Source: Paraburkholderia sp. PGU19
GTDB taxonomy: Bacteria; Pseudomonadota; Gammaproteobacteria; Burkholderiales; Burkholderiaceae
Assembly (NCBI RefSeq): GCF_013426915.1
Contig: NZ_AP023179.1
Coordinates: forward strand, 3,410,001 to 3,474,000
DNA length: 64,000 nt
Direction: 5' to 3'
Shown: positions 39,380 through 47,810 of the stretch, piece by piece
Numbering within the stretch: the stretch's first letter is position 1
Layout of the letters: each line of letters starts with the position of its first letter
The notes under the pieces: model-generated
What the model was told of the DNA's origin: nothing
Databases searched by the model: none
The model's input: the letters and a program-made list of their open reading frames with translations, nothing else
Position numbers and translations under genes: made by a program

Positions 39380-39455
39380 TGGTGCCGGCTGCAGGACTCG
39401 AACCCGCCACCTCATGATTACAAGTCAAGCGCTCTACCTGATGAGCTAAGCCGGC
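39380..39455 (-). tRNA. tRNA-Thr (anticodon TGT)
   Basis: The 76-nt minus-strand gene begins GCCGGCTTAGCTC and ends GCCGGCACCA with CCA encoded. The acceptor stem pairs perfectly. The D arm is GCTC/GAGC, the anticodon loop CTTGTAA gives UGU, and the T arm has GGTTCGAGTCC. The anticodon stem CTTGA/TCATG contains one U-U opposition (positions 28 and 42). It lies 26 bp after the sspB stop, same strand, with its own possible minus-10. Confidence 0.95.
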
Positions 39456-39473
39456 GTGAGACTTGAGACCGCG

Positions 39474-39479
39474 ATTCTA
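39474..39479 (-). promoter_or_regulatory. Possible minus-10 (TAGAAT) for tRNA-Thr
   Basis: Read on the minus strand TAGAAT lies 18 bp before the mature tRNA 5' end, placing a start about 12 nt upstream. The minus-35 at 17-bp spacing is poor, so read-through from sspB could also supply the transcript. Confidence 0.4.
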
Positions 39480-39481
39480 CT

Positions 39482-39964
39482 TCATTTCACGACTTTGAGG
39501 TGACCTCTTCCGCCGCCTTTTGTTCCATCGTCGTCGGGACGCGGCTCTTCATCGGTTTCGCTGATTTTTTCCGCAGCGGCCTGTGGCGCCGCTTCCGGCG
39601 CTTCGGCGATCACGGCTTCTTCGTCCTCGGAATCCGTCGCCTCGCCGCCCGCCGACTCGACCGGGAACGCCATGCCTTGCCCGTTCTCGCGCGCGTAAAT
39701 GGCGAGCACGTTCGCAACGGGCACCTCGATCTTGTGCGACTTGCCCGAGAACCGCGCGTTGAACTCGATCCACTCGTTGCCCATCTGCAGCTGGCTCGTC
39801 GCCTCGAAGCTGATGTTCAACACGATCTCGTTGTCGCGCACGAACTGGCGCGGCACGCGCGTCTGGTTATCGACACGCACCGCGATATGCGGCGTATAGC
39901 CGTTATCGGTACACCATTCGTACAGCGCGCGCAGCAGGTACGGCTTCGTGGAAATCTCTTGCAT
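39482..39964 (-). CDS. sspB: ClpXP protease specificity-enhancing factor SspB
   Basis: The start MQEISTKPYLLRALYEWC gives 160 residues. The N-terminal substrate-binding domain (about 1-105) contains VRVDNQTRVPRQFVRDNEIVLNIS and IEFNARFSGKSHKIEVPVANVLAIYARENGQGM, matching SspB. A long acidic, Ala/Glu-rich linker (about 110-150) leads to a short C-terminal GGGRGHLKVVK, equivalent to the ClpX-binding tail. SspB tethers ssrA-tagged proteins to ClpXP. It follows sspA by 69 bp, same strand. Confidence 0.95.
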   Translation of the reverse strand: MQEISTKPYLLRALYEWCTDNGYTPHIAVRVDNQTRVPRQFVRDNEIVLNISFEATSQLQMGNEWIEFNARFSGKSHKIEVPVANVLAIYARENGQGMAFPVESAGGEATDSEDEEAVIAEAPEAAPQAAAEKISETDEEPRPDDDGTKGGGRGHLKVVK

Positions 39965-40033
39965 CAACTGTCCTTTTGCCGGGCAGGCGCGCGAACCAGA
40001 CGCCGCGCGCCACACCCGAAGCCAATCTCAAAC

Positions 40034-40645
40034 TCAGCGGCGCATCACCTTTTCCGACGGCGTCAGCGCTTCGATATAGGCCGGACGGCTGAAAATACGC
40101 TCGGCGTACTTCATCAGCGGCGCAGCGTTCTTCGACAGTTCGATGCCGTAGTGATCCAGACGCCACAACAACGGCGCGATCGCGACGTCGAGCATCGAGA
40201 ACTCTTCGCCGAGCATGTACTTGTTCTTCAGGAAGATCGGTGCGAGCTGCGTCAGGCGGTCGCGAATGGCCAGGCGCGCCTTTTCGTGGTTCTTCTCGGC
40301 GGCCTTGCCCTTCTCGTTCTCGAGCGTGCCGACGTGAACGAACAGCTCCTTCTCGAAATTGAGCAGGAACAGACGTGCGCGAGCACGCTGGACGGGATCG
40401 GCGGGCATCAGTTGCGGATGCGGGAAGCGCTCGTCGATGTACTCGTTGATGATGTTCGATTCGTACAGGATCAGATCCCGTTCGACGAGGATCGGCACCT
40501 GACCATACGGATTCATCACGGCGATGTCTTCCGGTTTGTTGAACAGGTCGACGTCGCGGATTTCGAAGTCCATGCCCTTTTCGAACAACACCAGCCGGCA
40601 GCGCTGGGAGAACGGGCAAGTAGTGCCGGAATACAGAACCATCAT
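40034..40645 (-). CDS. sspA: Stringent starvation protein A (GST-fold transcription factor)
   Basis: This 203-residue protein has a thioredoxin-like N-terminal half, MMVLYSGTTCPFSQRCRLVLFEKG, and the cis-proline region NPYGQVPILVERDLILYESNII. A helical C-terminal GST domain follows. SspA binds RNA polymerase in E. coli and influences stress and virulence genes. The order petABC-sspA-sspB is typical for this group. It lies 95 bp after petC. Confidence 0.95.
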   Translation of the reverse strand: MMVLYSGTTCPFSQRCRLVLFEKGMDFEIRDVDLFNKPEDIAVMNPYGQVPILVERDLILYESNIINEYIDERFPHPQLMPADPVQRARARLFLLNFEKELFVHVGTLENEKGKAAEKNHEKARLAIRDRLTQLAPIFLKNKYMLGEEFSMLDVAIAPLLWRLDHYGIELSKNAAPLMKYAERIFSRPAYIEALTPSEKVMRR

Positions 40646-40740
40646 GTTTGCGTTTCCTCAAAAAACTTAAAGGGCCAGCGAGTGGGAAAACCGTCCTGCA
40701 GGTCTTCCCTTGCGCCGGCCCCACACCAGTTACGGCGTGA

Positions 40741-41496
40741 CTATTTGATATCTTTCCAGTACGCGGCGTTCAGTCGCCAGGCGAAAAAGCTCAGGACGCC
40801 CAGAAACAGCAGCACCCACACACCAAGCTGGCGACGGGTCTTCTGCGTCGGTTCGGACATCCATGACAGGTACGACACGAGGTCGGCCACAGCAGAATCA
40901 TAATCTACCGGCGACATCGTCCCCGGCGTGACCTGCTGGTATCCCATGAATTTCTTGACCTTTTCCTTCGTGTGTTCGTCGATTTCGTCTTCGAACTTCG
41001 CCGTTCTTTGCCCCTGAAGCTGCCACAGCACGTGAGGCATGCTCACGTTTTCGTACACCATATTGTTCCAGCCGGTCGGCCGTGTGTCATCGCGGTAAAA
41101 ACTGCGCAAATACGTATACAGCCAGTCGCGGTTTCTTGCCCGCGCTTCCACCGACAGATCCGGCGGCGTCGCGCCGAACCACGCTTTCGCGTCGTCGGGG
41201 CGCATTGCGACCGTCATCGTGTTACCGACTTTATCTGTCGTGAACAGCAGGTTTTTTTCAATTTCCTTCTGCGAAATGCCGATATCCTGCAATCGGCTGT
41301 ACCGCATCAGGTTCGCACTATGGCAATTCAGGCAGTAGTTTACAAACAATTGGGCGCCGTGCTGCAACGAAGCAATATTGTCCGCGTTGTCGGGCGCACG
41401 GTCGAGCGGGAATTCGCCTTCCGCGCGAACGGACGCCGCGGATAGCGCCAGCACGGTTGCACCGAGCAGCGCGAGCGTCGAAAGCAGTTTTCTCAT
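40741..41496 (-). CDS. petC: Ubiquinol-cytochrome c reductase, cytochrome c1 subunit
   Basis: This 251-residue protein has an N-terminal signal peptide (residues 1-25, cleavage near VRA). The haem c motif CLNCH is residues 55-59, in FVNYCLNCHSANLMRY. The distal methionine ligand is likely in the TVAMRPDDAKAWFG region. A C-terminal membrane anchor VWVLLFLGVLSFFAWRLNAAYWKDIK fixes it to the membrane. It transfers electrons from the Rieske subunit to soluble cytochrome c. Last gene of petABC, 23 bp after petB. Confidence 0.96.
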   Translation of the reverse strand: MRKLLSTLALLGATVLALSAASVRAEGEFPLDRAPDNADNIASLQHGAQLFVNYCLNCHSANLMRYSRLQDIGISQKEIEKNLLFTTDKVGNTMTVAMRPDDAKAWFGATPPDLSVEARARNRDWLYTYLRSFYRDDTRPTGWNNMVYENVSMPHVLWQLQGQRTAKFEDEIDEHTKEKVKKFMGYQQVTPGTMSPVDYDSAVADLVSYLSWMSEPTQKTRRQLGVWVLLFLGVLSFFAWRLNAAYWKDIK

Positions 41497-41519
41497 TTTC
41501 GTTTTCTCCTGGCTCGCGG

Positions 41520-42902
41520 TTAGTGGTGTTTGAACCGCACTCGTTCGGGCGGCTGCTTGAACTTACCAAGCGGCGTCCAGAACGGCATGCCGAGGAAAAA
41601 CGCGAAATAGATCAGCGCGCAGATCTGTGCGATCAGCGTCGAGGCTGCCGACGGCGGCTTGGTTCCGAGGAACGCCAGCGTCAGGAAGGCCAGCACGAAG
41701 ATCCCGTAAAACACCTTGTGGAAGAACGGCCGGTAGCGGATCGATTTCACCGGCGACCGGTCGAGCCACGGCAGGAAGAACAGCGACACCACCGCGCTGC
41801 CCATCACCACGACGCCCCAGAACTTGGACTCCGTGAACGCCATCGCGAGGATCACCAGAATGGCGAGCACAGGCAGACCGAGCTTCCATTTGCCGCGCGC
41901 GCGGATCAGCGCGAGCAGCCCGAGCAGACCGATCACGATCATCAGCACGATCTTGAACGGGTCGGTGGTGGCGCGCAGCATCGCGTAGAACGCGGTGAAG
42001 TACCAGACAGGCGCGATTTCCGGTGGCGTTTGCAGCGGATTCGCCGGGACGAAATTGTTCGACTCGAGGAAGTAGCCGCCCATTTCCGGCGCGAAGAAGA
42101 TGATCGCCGCGAACACCATCAGGAAGACACACACGCCCATGAAGTCGTGCACCGAGTAGTACGGGTGGAACGGAATGCCATCCAGCGGAATGCCGTTCGC
42201 GTCTTTCTTCGCCTTGATCTCGATGCCGTCCGGGTTGTTCGATCCCACTTCATGCAGCGCGACGATGTGCACGAACACCAGCCCGAGCAGCACCAGCGGA
42301 ATCGCGATCACGTGAAACGCGAAGAAGCGGTTCAGCGTGACGTCGGACACGACGTAGTCGCCGCGAATCCACAGCGACAGGTCCGGACCGATGAACGGAA
42401 TCGCCGAGAACAGGTTGACGATCACCTGCGCGCCCCAGTACGACATCTGGCCCCACGGCAGCAGGTAGCCAAAGAACGCCTCGGCCATCAGGCACAGGAA
42501 AATCGCGCAGCCGAAGACCCACACCAGTTCGCGCGGCTTGCGATATGAGCCGTACAGCAGCCCGCGGAACATATGCAGATACACGACGACGAAGAACATC
42601 GACGCGCCCGTGGAGTGCATGTAGCGGATCAGCCAGCCCCACGGCACCTCGCGCATGATGTACTCGACCGATGCGAACGCGAGCAGCGAATCGGGCTTGT
42701 AGTTCATCGTCAGGAAGATGCCCGTGACGATCTGATTGACCAGCACCAGCAGCGCCAGCGAGCCGAAGAAGTACCAGAAGTTGAAGTTCTTCGGCGCGTA
42801 GTACTCGGAGACGTGAGCTTTCCAGGTCGCCGTCATCGGAAAGCGGCGATCGATCCAGCCCGTGAGTCCCGTTGTTTCTACCTCTTTTTCGGTCGTCGCC
42901 AT
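41520..42902 (-). CDS. petB: Ubiquinol-cytochrome c reductase, cytochrome b subunit
   Basis: At 460 residues it has the full-length cytochrome b fold of betaproteobacteria. The Qo/Qi haem histidines lie in the helices around RYMHSTGASMFFVVVYLHMF and FAFHVIAIPLVLLGLVFVHI. The Qo-site motif appears as PEMGG (a relative of PEWY) near residue 275. The C-terminal third holds the additional helices. Its ATG overlaps the petA stop by one base (TAATG). It oxidises ubiquinol in the Q cycle. Confidence 0.96.
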   Translation of the reverse strand: MATTEKEVETTGLTGWIDRRFPMTATWKAHVSEYYAPKNFNFWYFFGSLALLVLVNQIVTGIFLTMNYKPDSLLAFASVEYIMREVPWGWLIRYMHSTGASMFFVVVYLHMFRGLLYGSYRKPRELVWVFGCAIFLCLMAEAFFGYLLPWGQMSYWGAQVIVNLFSAIPFIGPDLSLWIRGDYVVSDVTLNRFFAFHVIAIPLVLLGLVFVHIVALHEVGSNNPDGIEIKAKKDANGIPLDGIPFHPYYSVHDFMGVCVFLMVFAAIIFFAPEMGGYFLESNNFVPANPLQTPPEIAPVWYFTAFYAMLRATTDPFKIVLMIVIGLLGLLALIRARGKWKLGLPVLAILVILAMAFTESKFWGVVVMGSAVVSLFFLPWLDRSPVKSIRYRPFFHKVFYGIFVLAFLTLAFLGTKPPSAASTLIAQICALIYFAFFLGMPFWTPLGKFKQPPERVRFKHH

Positions 42903-43519
42903 TACGCTTCTCCTTTCTCGTCCTTGCCGATCACGAGCGTGTTGCCGGTGATCATGTAAGGCGGGATGTCGAGGTTTTGCGGCGCTGGTTTGTTCTTGAA
43001 GACTCGGCCGGCCATGTCATAGGTCGAGCCGTGGCAGGGGCAAAGAAAGCCACCCGGCCAGTCGTCGGGGAGATTGGGCTGCGCGCCCTCCTGGAAGCGC
43101 GGAGTCGGCGTGCAGCCAAGATGGGTGCACACCGCGACGGCAACGAAAAGATTCTTGTGGTCGGCGCGCGAGCGGAACTCGTTCTTGGTGTAGTCCGGCT
43201 CGGGCATCGAAAACGGGTTCTTGCTCTCGGGATCGGCGACTTCCTTGTCGGCCTTCTGAACGTCGGCCAGCTGCTTGTCAGTGCGATTGATGATCCAGAC
43301 CGGCTTGCCACGCCATGCGACCGTCATCATGTCGCCTGGCTTGAGGTTGGAGATATCGACTTCGACCGGCGCTCCTGCTGCCTTGGCTTTTTCGGATGGT
43401 GCAAATGAACTAACAAAGGGTACGACGGTGGCGACTCCTCCGATGCCACCTGCTACGGTCGTCGCAATCAGCCAGGAACGGCGGCCGCCATCGACGCGTT
43501 CATCTTCCTTGTCTCGCAT
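42902..43519 (-). CDS. petA: Ubiquinol-cytochrome c reductase, Rieske iron-sulfur subunit
   Basis: The start MRDKEDERVDGGRRSW gives 205 residues, the usual length; a frame extension of 26 codons upstream is not used. A twin-arginine (Arg13-Arg14) precedes the membrane helix ATTVAGGIGGVATVVPFV, marking Tat-dependent insertion. The [2Fe-2S] ligands are Cys131 and His133 (with disulfide Cys136) in CTHLGC and Cys160 and His163 (with Cys162) in CPCHGS. First gene of petABC. The tatABC genes lie about 2.5 kb away. Confidence 0.96.
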   Translation of the reverse strand: MRDKEDERVDGGRRSWLIATTVAGGIGGVATVVPFVSSFAPSEKAKAAGAPVEVDISNLKPGDMMTVAWRGKPVWIINRTDKQLADVQKADKEVADPESKNPFSMPEPDYTKNEFRSRADHKNLFVAVAVCTHLGCTPTPRFQEGAQPNLPDDWPGGFLCPCHGSTYDMAGRVFKNKPAPQNLDIPPYMITGNTLVIGKDEKGEA

Positions 43520-43738
43520 CACACGCCCCACTTCTGAGTTGGATTTTTCCTTCACGTCGGGTCTACCGCCGCTAGTTTGCTCGAATGGAGTCGGCATTTA
43601 CAAGGGCCGATTGCCAAAAACCGTGCGAAGTCATTGATAAATCAGGGTTTCCCCGCACGGATCGCAAACATTTTTACGGCTTTTATTAAGCATTTCCTCC
43701 GTTTTTCGATCCTTTTCTTCGCCTAATCCGGCCGGTAT

Positions 43739-44485
43739 TCAAACTGGATTATGAATATCGATAAAAAGATGTTCGAGTTCGAACTGCTCGGACAGATGCG
43801 CGCCCAGCGCCTGCACACCGTAGCGCTCGGTTGCGTGATGACCGGCCGCGATGAACGCTACACCGCTTTCCGCCGCCGTGTGCACGGTCGGCTCCGAGAT
43901 TTCCCCCGTCAGATAGACATCGGCCCCGGCGTCGATCGCTGCGTCGAAATAGCCCTGCGCCGCGCCCGTGCACCACGCGACGCGGCGCAAATTCTTGTCG
44001 GGGTCGCCGAATACGAGCGGCGTGCGGCCCAGTGTCTGCTCGACCTCCGCAGTGAAGTGCGCAAGCGTGATCGGCATGGGCAGCGTGCTCATCCAGCCGA
44101 TGTCGTTGTCGCCGAAACGGCCGTCGGCGATCAGACCGAACTTCGCGCCGAGCTGCGCGTTGTTACCGTACACAGGATGATCGTCGAGTGGCAGATGAAA
44201 AGCGAACAGATTCAGGTCGTTCGCGAGCAGCGCCTTGAGCCGCTGATATTTGCGGCCGGTGATCTGCGGCGCCTCGTTGCGCCAGAAGTAGCCGTGGTGG
44301 ACCAGCACGGCGTCCGCGCCCCACTCCAGCGCGGCTTCCAGAAAGGCCAGCGACGCCGTCACGCCCGTCGCGATTTTCTCGACCTTGCGCCGCCCTTCGA
44401 CCTGCAGACCATTGGGGCAATAGTCCTTGAACCGCGAAGTTTCAAGGAGATTGTTCAAGTACAATTCCAGTTCGATCCGATCCAT
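43739..44485 (-). CDS. Nif3-like DUF34 metal-binding protein
   Basis: This 248-residue protein has the dinuclear metal-binding histidine and acidic motifs of the family in [31 protein letters not shown] and [15 protein letters not shown]. Relatives have been called GTP cyclohydrolase I type 2, but that function is unproven. Starts at 44485 after GAGGGTGAT. Its start codon faces that of the HtrA-type gene only 19 bp away. Confidence 0.93.
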   Translation of the reverse strand: MDRIELELYLNNLLETSRFKDYCPNGLQVEGRRKVEKIATGVTASLAFLEAALEWGADAVLVHHGYFWRNEAPQITGRKYQRLKALLANDLNLFAFHLPLDDHPVYGNNAQLGAKFGLIADGRFGDNDIGWMSTLPMPITLAHFTAEVEQTLGRTPLVFGDPDKNLRRVAWCTGAAQGYFDAAIDAGADVYLTGEISEPTVHTAAESGVAFIAAGHHATERYGVQALGAHLSEQFELEHLFIDIHNPV

Positions 44486-44492
44486 ATCACCC

Positions 44493-44498
44493 TCTAAT
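44493..44498 (+). promoter_or_regulatory. Possible minus-10 (TCTAAT) giving a leaderless protease mRNA
   Basis: TCTAAT differs from TATAAT at one position and ends six bases before the protease ATG at 44505. A start at about +7 from it would fall on the ATG itself. No Shine-Dalgarno is present in the 19-bp gap for this gene, and the minus-35 is weak. Confidence 0.4.
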
Positions 44499-44504
44499 TT
44501 TCAG

Positions 44505-45713
44505 ATGCTCAGACGCTTTTGGCTGTTCTTCGCCCAGGCGGTGACCGTGCTGCTGGCGCTGATGTTCATCATTGCGACCCTCAAACCGCAATGGCTGCAG
44601 CGTCAAGGGCAGTTCGGCAAGCAACTGGCCGAGCCGATCGTCGCGCTCCGAGAGGTGGCACCCGGGATCGGCAGCGGCGGCAATGCCCAGAATTCCTACG
44701 CGGATGCGGCGCAAAAGGCGATGCCCGCCGTCGTCAACGTGTTTTCCAGCAAGGACGGCTCGCTTCCGCCCGACCCGCGCGCGAAAGATCCGCTTTTCCG
44801 CTACTTCTTCGGCGACAAGAACAAAAAGCAGCAAGAGCAACCTGCAGCCAATCTCGGCTCTGGCGTTATCGTGAGTTCGGAAGGTTACATTCTAACGAAC
44901 CAGCACGTCGTGGACGGCGCCGATCAGATCGAAATCGCGCTCGCCGACGGGCGCACCACGAACGCGAAGGTGATCGGGGTCGATCCCGAGACCGATCTCG
45001 CCGTGCTGAAGGTCAACATGACCAACCTGCCCACTATTACGCTCGGCCGCATGGACCAGACGCGCGTCGGCGATGTGGTGCTCGCGATCGGCAATCCGTT
45101 CGGCGTCGGGCAGACGGTGACGATGGGTATCGTCAGCGCGCTTGGCCGCAATCACCTCGGCATCAATACGTTCGAAAACTTCATCCAGACCGACGCGCCG
45201 ATCAATCCCGGCAACTCGGGCGGCGCGCTCGTCGACGTGAACGGCAACCTGCTTGGCATCAATACGGCGATCTACTCGCGCTCGGGCGGCTCGCTCGGTA
45301 TCGGTTTCGCGATTCCCGTTTCGACGGCGCGCAGCGTGCTCGAGAGCATCATCACGACGGGCACCGTGACGCGCGGCTGGATCGGCGTCGAGCCGCAAGA
45401 CGTGACGCCAGAGATCGCTGAGTCGTTCGGGCTGGATCAGAAGTCGGGCGCGATCGTCGCGGGCGTCCTCAAGGGCGGTCCCGCCGACAAGGCGGGCATC
45501 AAGCCCGGAGACATTCTGGTGTCGGTGAACGGCCAGGACATCACCGATACCACGCGCCTTCTGAACGTGATCGCGCAGATCAAGCCCGGCACCGACGCGA
45601 AGGTGCATCTGGTGCGCAAGAACAAGGAGATGGATCTGAACGTGATGATCGGCAAGCGCCCGCCGCCGCCGAAACAACCTGCAGATGAAGGCGATGACGA
45701 CGATGGCGGTTGA
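44505..45713 (+). CDS. DegS/DegQ-type periplasmic serine protease with one PDZ domain
   Basis: This 402-residue protein has an N-terminal membrane anchor (about residues 6-25) with no clear cleavage site. The trypsin-like triad is His134 (TNQHVVD), Asp164 (ETDLAVLKV) and Ser238 (NPGNSGGAL). A single PDZ domain spans about 295-385, followed by a Pro- and Asp-rich tail. One anchor and one PDZ fit DegS, which starts the sigma-E response by cutting RseA; a DegQ-like role is possible. A terminator follows. Confidence 0.93.
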   Translation: MLRRFWLFFAQAVTVLLALMFIIATLKPQWLQRQGQFGKQLAEPIVALREVAPGIGSGGNAQNSYADAAQKAMPAVVNVFSSKDGSLPPDPRAKDPLFRYFFGDKNKKQQEQPAANLGSGVIVSSEGYILTNQHVVDGADQIEIALADGRTTNAKVIGVDPETDLAVLKVNMTNLPTITLGRMDQTRVGDVVLAIGNPFGVGQTVTMGIVSALGRNHLGINTFENFIQTDAPINPGNSGGALVDVNGNLLGINTAIYSRSGGSLGIGFAIPVSTARSVLESIITTGTVTRGWIGVEPQDVTPEIAESFGLDQKSGAIVAGVLKGGPADKAGIKPGDILVSVNGQDITDTTRLLNVIAQIKPGTDAKVHLVRKNKEMDLNVMIGKRPPPPKQPADEGDDDDGG

Positions 45714-45751
45714 GCGATCAATCGATCGGCCGGTCGGGTAGCGAGGTCAAA

Positions 45752-45789
45752 CAAAAAGGGCAGCCTCCAACGGAGCACTGCCCTTTTTG
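45752..45789. terminator. Bidirectional terminator between protease gene and tatC
   Basis: AAAAAGGGCAG (45753-45763) and CTGCCCTTTTT (45778-45788) form an 11-bp stem with a 14-nt loop and A/T runs on both sides, between convergent genes. It is the likely end of the long minus-strand array. Confidence 0.92.
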
Positions 45790-45822
45790 CTGTCCGGCGC
45801 GGCCCGGCGTTTTGGCGTTCGT

Positions 45823-46602
45823 TCAGCTTGCCGCCCCGCCTTCGTTTTCCGCCGTGGCGACCGGCTTGCTGACGAACAGCCGCGCCGCGATGATCCCCGC
45901 TTCGTACAGCACGATCAGCGGGATCGCGAGAATCAGCTGCGAGAACACGTCCGGCGGCGTCACCACGGCAGAGATCACGAACGCGCCAACGATCACGTAC
46001 GGCCGGATTTCCTTGAGCTTCTTGATGGTCAGCACGTTCATGCGTACGAGCAACACCACGACGATCGGCACTTCGAACGTCACGCCGAAGGCGAGGAACA
46101 TCGTCAGCACGAAACTCAGGTAATTGTCGATATCCGTGGTCATCTCCGCGCCGAGTGGCGCGTTGTAATGCGCCATCACGCGGAAAATAGTCGGAAACAC
46201 GACGAAATATGCGAACGCCATTCCGCACAGAAACAGCGTATAGCTGCTGCCGACGAGCGGACCGACCAGCTTCTTCTCGTGCTGATACAAGCCTGGCGCG
46301 ACGAACGCCCAGATCTGGTACAGCACGATCGGCAGCGCGATCACGAAGGCGACGAGCATCGTCACTTTCATCGGCACGAAGAACGAGCCGGTGACATCGG
46401 TGACGATCATCTTGCCGTCCTTCGGCAGATTGTTCATCAGCGGACGCGCGAGCAGCCGGAAGATGTCGGGCGCCCAGTAGACGAGCCCGACGAACACGAC
46501 AATCACCGAAATGCCCGCGCGGATGATGCGGTCGCGCAGTTCGACGAGATGCGAGATGAAGGTCTCTTCAGTGCCTTCGTTCTGATTTTGGGGGTCGCTC
46601 AC
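45823..46602 (-). CDS. tatC: Twin-arginine translocase subunit TatC
   Basis: This 259-residue protein has six membrane helices. The start has ETFISHLVELRDRIIRAGIS, the TatC signature with the signal-binding glutamate region. FVAPGLYQHEKKLVGPLV and the conserved FxVP-type element GVTFEVPIVVVLL are seen, and VIVGAFVISAVVTPPDVFSQ completes the family pattern. TatC recognises twin-arginine signals. It lies 42 bp after tatB. Confidence 0.97.
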   Translation of the reverse strand: MSDPQNQNEGTEETFISHLVELRDRIIRAGISVIVVFVGLVYWAPDIFRLLARPLMNNLPKDGKMIVTDVTGSFFVPMKVTMLVAFVIALPIVLYQIWAFVAPGLYQHEKKLVGPLVGSSYTLFLCGMAFAYFVVFPTIFRVMAHYNAPLGAEMTTDIDNYLSFVLTMFLAFGVTFEVPIVVVLLVRMNVLTIKKLKEIRPYVIVGAFVISAVVTPPDVFSQLILAIPLIVLYEAGIIAARLFVSKPVATAENEGGAAS

Positions 46603-46644
46603 GCCGGCCCTCGGTAGGAGATTGATGCGCGGGACATCGGACGA

Positions 46645-47193
46645 TCAGAAAAAACGTGTCGGCCGACGCAGGCTGACGGGCGTATGCCGTGCGACGCGCG
46701 CGGCACCCGATTGGACGCGCGTGCGCCGCAACGTGGCGCGCTTGTACCAGTTCGGCGTGGCCGTCTGCTTCACGCGCCAGTTCTTGCGTTTGGACGCGGC
46801 GGCGTCGGTGCTGCGCCAGGACGTGCCGTCCGTTGTAGAAACGGAACCGTCGGTCGCGCTCATCAGGCTGTCCGTCGCACCGCCTGCAATGCTCGGGGAC
46901 ACCGACGTGCCCTGCGTCCACGCCTCGTTCAGTTCCGTTTCGTGCTTGCGCATGTTGTCGTGAATCGTGCTTTCGACGTTATGCGCCGCAGACTCGAACT
47001 CGGTCTTCATGCGGCGCAGTTCGTCGAGCTCGATCTCACGTGTGACTTCGGCCTTCACGTCGTTGACATAGCGCTGCGCGCGGCCAAACAGCGCGCCCGC
47101 CGTGCGGGCCACGCGCGGCAGGCGCTCGGGGCCGAGCACGACCAGCGCGACCACGCCGATCAACGCCATCTTGGTTAAACCGAGGTCCAGCAT
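46645..47193 (-). CDS. tatB: Sec-independent protein translocase TatB
   Basis: This 182-residue protein starts MLDLGLTKMALIGVVALVVLGPERLPRVA-type, with the membrane helix, hinge and Gly-Pro of the family, then an amphipathic helix and coiled-coil-prone region. The last 45 residues are unusually basic, rich in Arg (KRKNWRVKQ, YKRATLRRTRVQS, PVSLRRPTRFF). Length is near the upper range for TatB. It forms the receptor with TatC. Confidence 0.92.
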   Translation of the reverse strand: MLDLGLTKMALIGVVALVVLGPERLPRVARTAGALFGRAQRYVNDVKAEVTREIELDELRRMKTEFESAAHNVESTIHDNMRKHETELNEAWTQGTSVSPSIAGGATDSLMSATDGSVSTTDGTSWRSTDAAASKRKNWRVKQTATPNWYKRATLRRTRVQSGAARVARHTPVSLRRPTRFF

Positions 47194-47248
47194 GGATAGG
47201 GCTTCCCGTCAGTGCGCGCGTGTCAGCGCAAGCTCGGCTGGCGCCGGA

Positions 47249-47485
47249 TTAGCGGGAATCGCCGGAATGCGGCGCCTTTTCCTTTGCGTCGACATCGACG
47301 GTGTTCGTGCGCGAGAGCTGGTCGCGCTGCTGGCCTTCAGGCGTTTCGCCGTCCTTCATGCCTTCCTTGAAGCCCTTCACCGCGCCGCCCAGATCAGTGC
47401 CGATATTGCGCAGTTTCTTCGTGCCGAACACAAGTGCGACGATCAGCAGAACGATCAGCCAATGCCAAATACTCAACGAACCCAT
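47249..47485 (-). CDS. tatA: Sec-independent protein translocase TatA
   Basis: The start [21 protein letters not shown] at 47485 after AGGAGATTTTT gives 78 residues. The single helix is followed by the hinge [26 protein letters not shown], the TatA amphipathic helix. A polar tail ends it. TatA oligomers form the Tat translocation path. It heads tatA-tatB-tatC, 55 bp before tatB. Confidence 0.96.
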   Translation of the reverse strand: MGSLSIWHWLIVLLIVALVFGTKKLRNIGTDLGGAVKGFKEGMKDGETPEGQQRDQLSRTNTVDVDAKEKAPHSGDSR

Positions 47486-47810
47486 AAAAATCTCCTTAAC
47501 CCCCACCGTCGTGCCTGGCGACGGCAACTATGCGCCTTGCGGCCTGAATCGAAGCACGCTTCACGAACGCGCTCCGTCTGCAAAACTACCGCCGACGGCG
47601 CTTTATTGCGTCAGCGCCCTCGGTCCCATTATGAACATGTCTGCGAGTCGCTGTCGTTACATCCCTACATAAAGTCACGACGTCACAATGCTGGGCCCGC
47701 CATTGTGCGTAGTCAAAAAGCGGATGCGGCGAATCTTTGTCGATCGGCTTAGTGGCGAACGTGCGCCAACGCGCCTCTTTCGCTGCACGCCGATAGCGTT
47801 TGACCCGCCG
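47486..47810. other. Intergenic region between hinT and tatA
   Basis: This 325-bp gap on the transcribed strand contains no supported coding region. It holds the symmetric element at 47685-47708 and could carry the tat promoter. Several C-poor, T-rich segments occur on the minus strand but no clean minus-10/minus-35 pair is found. Confidence 0.5.
47685..47708. promoter_or_regulatory. Interrupted palindrome CACAATG-N10-CATTGTG
   Basis: Two 7-bp arms flank a centre that contains GGGCCC, so 20 of 24 bases are symmetric about one axis. It lies 200 bp upstream of tatA and 103 bp beyond the hinT stop. Protein-binding site or transcript hairpin are both possible. Confidence 0.4.

Noticed and set aside
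39380..39480. Integrated element at tRNA-Thr
   Set aside because: The tRNA is bounded by its own terminator and sspB. No integrase or second copy of its 3' end is visible.
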